A stretch of 64,000 nt of DNA from Abelmoschus esculentus. Its lineage: Eukaryota > Streptophyta > Magnoliopsida > Malvales > Malvaceae. Position 1 is the stretch's first letter. Each line of letters opens with the position of its first letter. Below are positions 12,165-22,894 of this stretch, piece by piece. Both the position numbers and the translations under genes were made by a program. The stretch lies in contig JAUCBN010000021.1 of assembly GCA_035048815.1 (NCBI GenBank), positions 1,619,501 to 1,683,500 on the forward strand, in the 5' to 3' direction. The notes beneath the pieces were generated by a model that did no database searches, was not told the DNA's origin, and saw only the letters and a program-made list of their open reading frames with translations.

Positions 12165-12655
12165 TAACTTTTTTTTGAATAAAAGCAACTAATTTTATTA
12201 AACAAAAAAATACACAATATTATAATAATGGTTTACAATTATCATTGTAAACTAAATACATAATTTGAACATTTTCTTAAAACTAGCCATTTTAAATCAT
12301 CCATGAAAAAAAGTTTAAGAACTAATTCAAAGATTTGATCGAAAAAATAGACATGAACAAATCTGATTGCATCAGCAAACGAACCCCAAAAGAGGATTAA
12401 TCTATTGAAAGACCACTGAGAATCGCAAATCAGAACTGAGCGTCGCAACAAACTATCCACGAGTGCAAACTACGTATCCATATTCAATCTAAGGGTCCAA
12501 AGCAAGGAAGATCACCGTGATAACAAATAAGCGCCATCTTGATCAGTCGTGGAGTCGTTAGATCCAATCTTAAAAAACAAAACAAAAGAAAAAACTTGTC
12601 AAACGACAGAAGAAACGTACTAAAAAGTAGAATAGATCATGCCACAAAAGCAGAA
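12165..12655 (-). mobile_element. Possible 5'-truncated non-LTR (LINE) 3' end
   Basis: Read on the minus strand, the segment ends ..GTTGCTTTTATTC followed by an A-run (12166-12175 in plus coordinates). This is the tail typical of plant L1-type elements. Upstream of it a 72-codon open frame (12460-12242) shows no domain I can name. Truncation at about 12655 coincides with the start of duplicated unit 2. No target duplication was confirmed. Confidence 0.3.
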
Positions 12656-13814
12656 TTATTTATTAAAAACTAACAAATAATATAAACGAAACGATAGATT
12701 TTGGCAGTCGACGACCAATATTAGAATTAGTGCCGCCGCCGGCACTCAAAGAAAAAGAAAAAACAAAGCAGTGACAATAACCCTAGGAGAGAAAAAGGAG
12801 AGAAGTTTTTTCTTTAAGAATTTTTAACCCGAGTAAACTAAATAGAGTTTTTCTTCAATACATAATAATTGATCCATGCTATTCAAAGAGATCTAACTTA
12901 TATGAACAAGAACCATATTCACCTTACCATACAAGCCTTATTAAACTTATTGATGTTAATTTAATTATGACGTTAATTGTTCAGAATATATTTTAGTCTA
13001 AAAAATATTATTTTATTTACCCAAAATATGTTCAGAATAAGAAAGGGAAGAGGGAGCTTAATTCATAAGAGCTCCTTAGCTTAAGTGGTTGGGTAACTTG
13101 ACCAACATAGTGGGTTCAATGTCTTACAACCTTACTTTTCTTATTATATTTTTTCCAAGTGTTACATGAAATGGTCCTTTGTTTAAATTTGTCCATTATT
13201 CTCTTACAATCTTTTTTTAATACAGGATATATAGAGCGGTTTTCATGAATTGAGAAATTTTTCATCAATTTTTCCTTTCTTACCTCCAATTTCTAAAGAC
13301 TTACAAAAGCAAATTCGTAATACTCCATAGGTAAGTAATTTTTGCTTGGAATAGATCAACAATGTATGTGTATCGATCGATACCAATGTAAGTAATTTCA
13401 TTGTTTAGCTTTTAAAAATGCTCATGGATTCATGCTATGGCAGCTCTATTTGATATTCCGTATATCTTTCGTTAAAAGATCTGTTTTAAATTTAATGTTG
13501 AAATGTTCCTGTCATGAGTTTTATTCGATAGTGCAGTGTTGAACTAATGAACGGGTTGTTGAAATTGGCTTGAGGTTTCTCTTAGATAATTGTGTTTGCC
13601 AAGTGTTTGATTAAAGTCATCGTTTGGTTTTTGAAAATGCTCATAGATTCATGCTCTGACAACTCTCTTTAATGTTACGTATATCTGTTGTTAAAAGATC
13701 TGTTTCAGCTTGTCATGATTAATGTTACAATGTGCCATATCATGAGTTTTATCCGTTAGTGCATTGTTGAACTAATGAACTGGTTGTTAGATTTACTTGA
13801 TGTTTCTTTTGTAG

Positions 13815-14006
13815 ATGGATCGTGGGAAGTCGAAGAAAAAACCTTATTGTTGTACCCTTTGCGGTGACCGGTTTCAGTCTACGTACAGACTCAAATATCA
13901 TGTGAAGGATAAACACGCACAGGCTGACTACTGCAGTGAATGTCATTGAACTTTTACCAAGAAAAATCAACTGAAAACGTACTGTGATAAGCGCCACAAA
14001 GATTGA
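13815..14006 (+). pseudogene. Two-finger C2H2 zinc-finger microprotein, copy 2
   Basis: Same 64-codon frame and same preceding intron as copy 1. Finger 1 is intact (C13, C16, H29, H34), and codons 21 and 52 read Gln, showing the ancestral residues lost in copy 1. It is broken by TGA at codon 45, where copy 1 has CGA (Arg), and the second finger loses a ligand (codon 56 TAC, Tyr instead of His). The lesions differ from copy 1, so the two copies decayed independently. Confidence 0.75.
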
Positions 14007-14299
14007 GGTGAGCAGTAAGATCTTTGTTCTTGGGACTGGCTTTAATCTTTGTGTATTAAAGAACTAATTTTGTATATTAAAAAATGTAAAAACTTAAAGG
14101 TTATGATCTTTTAAATTGCTCTTTCGGTTTTTAGAGCTTTGTCTTAATTAATCCAAATTTACTCGTTTTGCATACGTAATTTTGGTTGGTGAATTTCATA
14201 GTAGAGATTTTTTATATACATCACGCTTCGAACCCGAGACCTTTTTGAGCGAAATCAAGTTGCTTGTCACTTGGACGAATCATTGTTGGTTAAAAGGGT

Positions 14300-15304
14300 T
14301 GTAATAACCCATTCCCAAATCCATAATACACAAACCCAATACAAGCCCATACCCAAAATCAACTAAAACCCTAAATCTGATAAAGAACAAAAACCCTAGC
14401 CCCTCTCTGCAGCAGCCGCCGCCACCACGTGGAGAGCTCGGATTGGTCTTCACGGCCGGCCACCGCCCTTGATCACGTGACGAAGTGCGGCCACCGCCTT
14501 TGTCTTCTCAAAACCTGCAAAAATATTAAAGCAAATCATGTATTTTATATTATATTTTGTGGGTATAAAACCCGATTGAATCACTGTAAGAAAGGGGAGG
14601 AATTTTTCGGATGAAATAAAAAATATTCGAAGCCAAAGAAAAATCTCACATCAGATTCGAAGTAAAAAAGAAAATCGGAGAGGAGAAAGAGAGCAAAACG
14701 TGCGAAAACAAGGTAAAAGGAAAAGTTCATCGGACTTATCTTTCTTAGATCTACTCTTCTAGGCTCCTCTTCTCAAAAATCTGAGGTCATATCCGAATTT
14801 GGGACGTCGAGAACTTACGGAAAGGTGTAGGCTTTTAAGTTTTCCGTCCGCCGGCACGGCGGCCGGCAACCGTGCACGACGGCCGGAGATAGAGAGGCTC
14901 TGTCGGTGCACCATGGAAGCAGAGAACTCATGTGGCTTCTCCTCTGAGAGAATGAGCAAATGAAACATAAAGCAAAATAAAGGATGAAAATTATATATAT
15001 ACAAGGGCCAAAACAACACCGTTTTGGTGCCGGTTCATCGGGCCCAAAACGGCGTCGTTTTAAGGTCTTGGGCACTCGAACCGACCCGGAGAACCGACCC
15101 GACCTGCGTCTTAACCCGACAAAAAGGGAAAATCACGATCTCGGTCCCTATACTTCCAGCGTCCTCGCAGTTCGGCCTTCAAGTCCTCATTCTAGTTCAA
15201 TTTGGATTTATCCTTAATTTCTTATTTTTATTATATTATCATTATAATTATTATTTTTTTTCTTTCTCTTAGTTTCGTTTATATTATTATTCTTGTTTTG
15301 TTTA

Positions 15305-15339
<35 letters not shown>

Positions 15340-15820
15340 TTCCTAACGTGTTTTGTTTTTATTATTATTATTATTATTTTATCATACGTTTTGCTGTCAT
15401 TGTTATTATTAATTATTATTATCATTATTATTTATTATTACTATTATTATTATTATTGTTTATTTTATTTTATCATATGTTGCTGTTATTATTATTATTA
15501 ATATTATTATTAGTACTATTATTATTGTTATTATTATGTTAATCTACATCTTTTTAAATATTTTTTGTCATCTAATATTTTATTTTGCAGGTTAAAATAA
15601 CGTGGGATCATAAAATTAATATCGAGTTTATCTTTTTGATCATATAAAATATTTTGTAACCGACAGGTGCCGATTTCGGGCGTTGTAGGGGTGCTCATCC
15701 TTCCCTACACGTAACAGACTCCCGGACTCAACTCTGGTACGCAGACCTTATTTTTTGGTGTTCCAATCACACCCGAAAAATGATATGTGGCGACTCCCCG
15801 GACCAAAAACGGTGATTACA
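14300..15820 (+). repeat. 5' LTR of the gag-only element
   Basis: 1,521 bp starting TGTAATAACCC and ending GTGATTACA. Contains a (TTA/ATT)n tract at about 15220-15540 whose plus-strand frames lack stops, so it yields spurious Tyr/Ile/Leu open frames. The last 30 bp hold GTGGCGACTCCCC, which resembles the primer-binding site just downstream. Confidence 0.9.
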
Positions 15821-15822
15821 GC

Positions 15823-15840
15823 TGGCGACTCCGCTGGGGA
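15823..15840 (+). other. Primer-binding site
   Basis: TGGCGACTCCGCTGGGGA lies 2 bp inside the 5' LTR. It begins with the TGG that pairs with a tRNA CCA end. The rest resembles the site of Ogre/Tat-type plant Gypsy elements, which I recall as using tRNA-Arg; the tRNA identity is from memory. Confidence 0.75.
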
Positions 15841-16669
15841 TATTTTCGAGAGTCGAGCCTAAAATCGGTTACATTTTATTTAATGATCGAAAATTTAAAT
15901 TCGATTTATTTTGTGATCCTTTATTTTATTTATTTTAAAATATTCACTAATATATTTTTAAATGTTTTTCAGGTCTCCTCATTTCATGAGCTCTCAACCC
16001 GGGCTCTGTCCAATTAAGTGGGAGCATGAAACCACTCCTTCGTAAGGTTATGCCTCCGTATAGGATGGGGAATTGCGTTCGGGATATTTTTCCCTCTGTC
16101 TTCGTGAGATTTATGTCTCCGCATAGACTTAGAGAAATGTATCCCCCTGTATCGTGCTTATTATCCTTAGTAGGGTAATAAGTATTATTCGGGTACCTTC
16201 TAGAACCGAACCACATATAGTGAGACCTAGAAGCCCACCCTTTAGAGCCATCAAGCCGAACCTCTGCCCATTTAGCGATAATCCTTTTAGGCTTGAATGC
16301 CTTCATCTGTTATTTATGTACAGTTTTTTATTATTATTTTTTTTATATTTAATTAATTAATTTATTTTAATGTGAACTAACCTTGTTTCTTTTTGGATGC
16401 ATTATAATAATCATTCATTTTGCATTAGTTACCATGATCGTGTTTTAATTTTTGCATTTCACAAGCATGAATTATTTATTCACAATTGGTTCTTAATTTA
16501 AAAATACATTGGGAGAAAATCTAGCATTCTAGATATTAATACAACATTCAAAGTTGTGAATAAATCCCATACACGTAAAACGGTGGACCTGAGAACCATT
16601 TTTGAATCGATATTTTCACATCTAAGTCATGCATCATGCATTCGCATGCATTCATATTAGTACTAATAT

Positions 16670-18264
16670 TTGGGGTCCCCTATCTCAGCAATACTGGACC
16701 AGGCGATAATTCAGCATCCTTACGGAACTCGACTCAAGACGAAGAAGATGACTGAGGACAAATTGGATAAGATTGAGCAGACTCAGAAGGATTTACAGGA
16801 TGATTTAATGCAAAAAATGGAAGATCAGTTAGCAAGGGCTCGACAAGAGATGAGAGACCAGATTGCAAGATCTCAACAAGAAATGCTCGGGAAATTAGCA
16901 CAAATGCTCGGATTCAAGCAAGAAGACGCTTCTATGGTCGACTCAGGGGCAAATCCCGCTAACACGATGGAAGATCCCATATATCCTTCTAGCTTTACTC
17001 CTCTTCAAACTAAGATACCATCGGAGGCTCATCCCCAGGTGGTCTTTTCTAAAGGGAAGTTACCACTACATCCGACTGACACATACGGCCCCATGAATAT
17101 ACCCTCCACATCAGAAGCCAAACCGAGGGGCAATCAAGCAGAAAATTTTATCTCAGAACTTGATCAGCTGATTGATCCAAAGATTGAGACTTCAAAGGAA
17201 ATTGAAGAGCGATGTAAGCGGCTCGAAGAGAAAATGGAAGCTATGGAGATTGAGGACACCTTCATCGGATTCGACGCCAACGAACTCAGCTTAGTCCCAG
17301 ATCTAGTATTACCCCCGAAGTTCAAAATTCCAGAATTTGAAAAATATGACGGGACCAGTTGTTGATATACTGCCGAAGAATGACAGGGTACGACAGGGAT
17401 GACAAGTTGTTGATATACTGCTTCCAAGATAGCTTAACCGGATCCGCTACTAAATGGTACAATCAACTAAATCGTCATCAGATAAAATCGTGGAAAGACT
17501 TGGCTAAGGCCTTTCTGGAGCAATATAAGCACGTTAGCGATATGATACCAGACCGTTTGACCTTGTAACACATGAAGCAAAGGGCTAACGAAAGCTTCAG
17601 ACAATACGCACAACGTTGGAGGGATATAGCAGCACAAGTCCAACCTCCTCTCAGTGAAAAAGAGACGGTGGTTATATTCATCCAAACTTTGGAGGGCCCA
17701 ATTCTAGATCGCCTCATAGGCAACGCAACTACCAATTTTGCTGATTTGGTGCTATCCGGAGAGCTCATTGAGAATGCCATCAAGAGTGGCAGAATTGATG
17801 CCGGTGGAAGTTCGTCCCAAAGAAGGTCGACACATGGGAAGAAGGATAATGAAGTGAATTCTGTAGGAATCTACAACGTCAATTATTCCAAGCCTGTAAC
17901 GGTGACACAGCCTGCAACCTCGCGTGCTTATAACTCCTCCAACCAAGATTTCAGTCAGAGAAAGAATTTTGAAAGAAAAGAATTTACTCAACTGCCAATG
18001 ACTTACGGGGAGCTACACAAAGAGTTGTATGATAAACGCTTGGTGTCGCCCTTCTTTCAAGAGCCGCTGCAACCTCCTTTCCCAAAATGGTACGATGCTA
18101 ATACAAAATGTGATTATCATGCGGGACAAGTGGGGCATTCGATTGAAAACTGCATAGGCTTCAAAAGGCTAGTGGAAAAATTTATCAAGCTCGGGATAAT
18201 AAAGTTCGATGACTCAGGTGAAACGGCTACAAATCCTTTGCCGAAGCACGAAGACACCAAGTAG
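16670..18264 (+). pseudogene. Gag of the gag-only LTR element
   Basis: Gag polyprotein of the Tat/Ogre type, three frames in one row. 16748 (ATG) to 17365 has a coiled coil rich in Gln/Glu/Lys, then KFKIPEFEKYDGTS. From 17359 the retrotransposon-gag core reads CFQDSLTGSATKWYNQL; from 17572 RANESFRQYAQRWRDIAAQV. The end carries a C-x2-H-x3-G-H-x4-C type knuckle (CDYHAGQVGHSIENC). Two lesions: a frame break at about 17360, where AGTTGTTGATATACTGC is present twice (about 17358 and 17403), and TAA at 17566, probably from CAA. The frame closes at TAG 18262. As no pol follows, even an intact Gag would only package RNA. Confidence 0.85.
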
Positions 18265-19199
18265 GAATGACAATGTTGTTTTTGAGTTATGCAAAAGTAA
18301 ATTATGCCTAGTAGGCTAAGATATTACTCTATCTTGGCCATAACAAGTCACTTGTAGTTTTTATCTCTTCCGATGAGATGTTTTTTGTAAACTACCTCGT
18401 TAGCCTGAGCCCACTGGCAGCGAGAGTCTTTTGTAAGGGCCCCAAACTACAAGTTGCAATGAAATATATTTTGATACAATACTCTGAGGTAGAATGCTAA
18501 GCGAAGCAACTTCAAAAGATAGAGACAACTCAACTTGGCAACATGGCCATACGGATTTTTGCATTCTAAAGGTTCAGATTGTTAAAAATTGTTTGGGGGC
18601 ATCTATTTCGAGAAAAGGTTCCGAGGAAGAAGGCCAAATCAGAGGAATTCAAGCAGCTTTCGTCATATTGGGGCACCCCTAATCATGACATTCATGCATT
18701 CAAGCATTCAAGTATTTACAAACCATGCATTCAACATACATCGAGCATAAAGTAGGACATCCTTTGAAAACAGAAAAATCATATCATTCATGCATTTTAC
18801 ATTTAGACATCACGCATTCAGACTTAGCATACATTGAGCATTCATGATGCACATATATGAACAGGTCCAGAGAAGAGGCCGAACAACCTCAATCATGGGG
18901 GGCAACAACACGACGACCAACCTTTGGCCCCAAGAAGGCTAAAATAACACAGATTTTTCAGTTAATGGCTCCAGAATTTTGAACTGTAACTAACAAAGGT
19001 TTTATTTTGCTTTCAGGTCCTAACTACCCATCATGGGTCACCATAAACAACTTTTTCCCAATGTCGCCTCCATCAATGGTGGTAGGTCAATTTTTGTCAG
19101 AACTTTGCCCTTTCGGTGGCTATGTTGAGGGTTAGATCTTCATGCAGATCTTGTTTGTAAAATTTGTACAGACGGTACATGTGAGTTAAAATTATTTTG

Positions 19200-19290
19200 A
19201 AAGAGAAAAAATGAAAAAATGAAAAAAATAAAAAATGAAAAATGAAAAAATGAGAAAATGAGAAAATGAAATGAAAAATTGAAAAAACAT
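19200..19290 (+). repeat. GAAAAATG simple repeat
   Basis: Imperfect run of GAAAAA(A)TG and GAGAAAATG words inside the noncoding half of the gag-only element. The upstream stretch 18265-19200 has no coding signal; 18680-18870 is rich in GCATTCA words. Confidence 0.8.
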
Positions 19291-19308
19291 GCAGAAACAA
19301 GACATTGG

Positions 19309-19675
19309 ACAATTCAAATGTCCTTCAAAATCCATTTTCGCGAATGGTCGAAGGAAATCCATTCCTTTGGAAAAATCCAATCTTGGGATTGGTGCAACTG
19401 ATTGTACCCAGGGTAATGGTACAACTAGTCCGGAGCAAACGGCTACCGGTAAAGGCATAACAAATTCGTTAATCCCTGTGCATTTGGGAAAAATGCATTG
19501 ATGAGGACCATTCAAATGTCCATTGAAATCCATTTTTACGAATGGTCAAGGAATTAAATCCTTGGAACCAAATGATTGTACCCAGAGGAATGGTACATCT
19601 AGCCCGGAGCAAACGGCTATCGGTAAAGGCATATCAAATTCGTTGATCCCTGTGCATTTGGGAAAAATGCAAAGA
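19309..19675 (+). repeat. Two-copy direct repeat ahead of the tandem array
   Basis: A segment of about 190 bp (19309-19500) is repeated at 19507-19675. Both copies share ATTCAAATGTCC, CGAATGGTC, GATTGTACCCAG, CGGAGCAAACGGCTA, GGTAAAGGCAT and CCCTGTGCATTTGGG. The second copy is shortened in the middle. Confidence 0.85.
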
Positions 19676-19716
19676 AGATACATGACATCAATTGAATCAG
19701 ATATTCAGATCTTCCA

Positions 19717-20760
19717 GACTTGATCTTACCCCTCTGTTGATGGAGTGGATAGATCCAACTCGGTCCTGTTCCTCCGTTGATGGCGTAATAGGATTCGAAC
19801 TACAGACTTGATCTCGTCCCCGTTGATGGTGTGGCCAGATCCCATGCTTCTCCGTTGATGGAGCAGTATGATCCAGACTTGATCTTACCCCTCCGTTGAT
19901 GGAGTGGATAGATCCCAACTCGGTCCTGTTCCTCCGTTGATGGCGTAATAGGATTCGAACTACAGACTTGATCTCGTCCCTGTTGATGGTGCGGCCAGAT
20001 CCCATGCTTCTCCGTTGATGGAGCAGTATGATCCAGACTTGATCTTACCCCTCCGTTGATGGAGTGGATAGATCCCAACTCGTTCCTGTTTCTCCGTTGA
20101 TGGCGTAATAGGATTCAATTTATAGACTTGATCTCGTCCCCGTTGATGGTGTGGCCAGATCTCATGCTTCTCCGTTGATGGAGTAGTATGATCCAGACTT
20201 GATCTTACCCCTCCGTTGATGGAGTGGATATATCCCAACTCGGTCATGTTTCTCCGTTGATGGCGTGATAGGTTCGAATTACAGACTTGATCTCGTCCCC
20301 GTTGATGGTGTGGCCAGATCCCATGCTTCTCCGTTGATGGAGCAGTATGATCCAGACTTGATCTTATCTCTCTGTTGATGGAGCGGATAGATCCCGACTT
20401 AGTCCTGCTTCTCCGTTGATGGCGCAGTAGGATTCAAATTACAGACTTGATCTCGTCCCCGTTGATGGTATGGCCAGATCTCATTTAATCATGCTTCTCC
20501 GTTGATGGCGCAGTATGATACAGACTTAATCTTACCCCTCCTTTGATGGAGTGGATAGATCCAACTTGATCTTGTTTCTCCGTTGATGGCGTAATAGGGT
20601 CCAAATTGCTGAAATTTGATCTTGTCCCCGTTGATGGTGTGGCCAGATTTGAATCACTGAAGTTCAATCCTGCTTCTCCGTTGATGGCGGAGTAGGGTCC
20701 AAGTTACTGAAATGTTATCTTACCTCTCCGTTGATGGTGCGGATAAGATACAACCTTTTA
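19717..20760 (+). repeat. 160-bp tandem array with 40-bp subunits
   Basis: Units start with GACTTGATCTTACC at 19717, 19876, 20036, 20196 and 20355, with a diverged start at 20523. Spacings are 159, 160, 160, 159 and 168 bp, then the array decays to about 20760. Each unit holds four blocks of about 40 bp, all centred on CCGTTGATGG but with distinct tails: GGAGTGGATAGATC, CGTAATAGGATTC, TGTGGCCAGATC and AGCAGTATGATCC. This is a higher-order repeat. Minus-strand open frames across it exist only because the period keeps a frame open. A (GAAAAA)n microsatellite follows at 20868-20905. Confidence 0.9.
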
Positions 20761-21345
20761 CTTCAAGTCTTGCCTCCTCGATCTAACAAGTTCTCATTCT
20801 GCCGGTCTCGTTTTACCGTTGATGATACAATTAGACCAAATTTTTTATTTGCGGGTATTACATTTACAAGAAAAAGAAAAAGAAAAAGAAAAAGAAGAAG
20901 AAGAATATATGTCAGATCATGCTTCTTCATCGGATGCAGCTGAATCCAGCCTAACAGCTCTTGGCTATGTTGCAGCTAGATCAAGTTTTCTTCGAAGATG
21001 ACAACATCATGAGTACCGCAGCAAGCCAAGCTTATTTTGTCTCCTCTAACGGTTCAGTCGCAACTTTTGTTTTCCTCATTTTGAAGATTTTGCTGACAAG
21101 AGCGGTGAAGTAGATGAAGTCAAAGCTCCAGTAGAGGAAGCGGTGGCCAGAAAAACCCCAACCTTACCATTAGAACCACAACTTTACTAAAAGAACTTCA
21201 ACCTCACCAGAAAAACCTTAACTCCAACCGAAAGAACCTCAAACCTTACTTATACTAACCCTTACCATTCTAGAGAAGAACCCTAAACCATGACAGATGA
21301 AATGGGTTATTCTTTATCTTTGCTCTATTGTCGTTACACAACAAT

Positions 21346-21362
21346 GAGCAAAGAGGGGCAGC
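21346..21362 (+). other. Polypurine tract
   Basis: GAGCAAAGAGGGGCAGC directly abuts the 3' LTR start, as expected for the plus-strand primer of an LTR retrotransposon. Confidence 0.7.
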
Positions 21363-22369
21363 TGTAATAACCCATTCCCAAATCCATAATACACAAACCC
21401 AATACAAGCCCATACCCAAAATCAACTAAAACCCTAAATCTGATAAAGAACAAAAACCCTAGCCCCTCTCTGCAGCAGCCGTCGCCACCACGTGGAGAGC
21501 TCGGATTGGTCTTCACGGCCGGCCACCGCCCTTGATCACATGACGAAGTGCGGCCACCGCCTTTGTCTTCTCAAAACCTGCAAAAATATTAAAGCAAATC
21601 ATGTATTTTATATTATATTTTGTGGGTATAAAACCCGATTGAATCACTGTAAGAAAGGGGAGGAATTTTTCGGATGAAATAAAAAATATTCGAAGCCAAA
21701 GAAAAATCTCACATCAGATTCGAAGTAAAAAAGAAAATCGGAGAGGAGAAAGAGAGCAAAACGTGCGAAAACAAGGTAAAAAGAAAAGTTCATCGGACTT
21801 ATCTTTCTTAGATATACTCTTCTAGGCTCCTCTTCTCAAAAATCTGAGGTCATATCCGAATTTGGGACGTCGAGAACTTACGGAAAGGTGTAGGCTTTTA
21901 AGTTTTCCGACCGCCGGCACGGCGGCCGGCAACCGTGCACGACGGCCGGAGATAGAGAGGCTCTGCCGGTGCACCATGGAAGCAGAGAACTCATGTGGCT
22001 TCTCCTCTGAGAGAATGAGCAAATGAAACATAAAGCAAAATAAAGGATGAAAATTATATATATATACAAGGGCCAAAACAGCACCGTTTTGGTGCCGGTT
22101 CATCGGGCCCAAAACGGTGTCATTTTAAGGTCTTGGGCACTCGAACCGACCCGGAGAACCGACTCGACCTGCGTCTTAACCCGGCAAAAAGGGAAAATCA
22201 CGATCTCGGTCCCTATACTTCCAGCGTCCTCGCAGTTCGGCCTTCAAGTCCTCATTCTAGTTCAATTTGGATTTGTCCTTAATTTCTTATTTTTATTATA
22301 TTATCATTATAATTATTATTTTTTTTCTTTCTCTTAGTTTTGTTTATATTATTATTCTTGTTTTGTTTA

Positions 22370-22407
<38 letters not shown>

Positions 22408-22894
22408 TTCCTAACGTGTTTTGTTTTTATTATTATTATTATTATTATTATTTTATCATACGTTTTGCTGTCATTGTTATTCTTAATTATTATTATCATT
22501 ATTATTTATTATTACTATTATTATTATTATTGTTTATTTTATTTTATCATATGTTGTTGTTATTATTATTATTAATATTATTATTAGTACTATTATTATT
22601 GTTATTATTATGTTAATCTATATCTTTTTAAATATTTTTTGTCATCTAATATTTTATTTTGCAGGTTAAAATAACGTGGGATCATAAAATTAATATCGAG
22701 TTTATCTTTTCGATCATATAAAATATTTTGTAACCGACAGGTGCCAATTTCGGGCGTTGTAGGGGTGCTCATCCTTCCCTACACGTAACAGACTCCCGGA
22801 CTCAACTCTGGTACGCAGACCTTATTTTTTGGTGTTCCAATCACACCCGAAAAATGATATGTGGCGACTTCCCGGACCAAAAACGGTGATTACA
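21363..22894 (+). repeat. 3' LTR of the gag-only element
   Basis: 1,532 bp, near-identical to 14300-15820. The 11-bp length difference comes mostly from extra TTA and TA repeats. Confidence 0.9.

Larger units (their letters stand above)
14300..22894 (+). mobile_element. Gag-only LTR retrotransposon (TR-GAG/LARD type, Gypsy Tat/Ogre-like)
   Basis: An 8,595-bp element bounded by TG..CA and an exact 5-bp target duplication AGGGT (14295-14299, 22895-22899). It has two 1.5-kb LTRs, a primer-binding site, one damaged gag region, 3 kb of noncoding and tandem-repeat DNA, and a polypurine tract. I find no protease, reverse transcriptase, RNase H or integrase in any frame, so it must be moved by a partner. 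By eye the LTRs differ at about 19 positions over 1.5 kb plus small indels, suggesting a fairly recent insertion. It sits in unit 2, and the empty site is visible in unit 1 (GGTTAAAAGAGTTATG near 9122). Confidence 0.9.

Noticed and set aside
14759..15075. Two overlapping 86-codon minus-strand frames in the LTR (repeated at 21822-22112)
   Set aside because: Lie wholly in LTR sequence, differ between the two LTRs, and have no recognisable domain.
15202..15542. Open frames of up to 99 codons made of Tyr/Ile/Leu (also 22267-22616)
   Set aside because: Product of the (TTA)n microsatellite in the LTRs, which has no stop in plus-strand frames; not a membrane protein.
19697..20667. Minus-strand open frames with repeated HQRR/GSIHS words
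   Set aside because: Arise from the 160-bp tandem repeat; no start context, domains or conservation apart from the repeat.
19717..20760. CRISPR-like array
   Set aside because: Units are contiguous 40/160-bp tandem repeats without unique spacers, in a plant LTR element.
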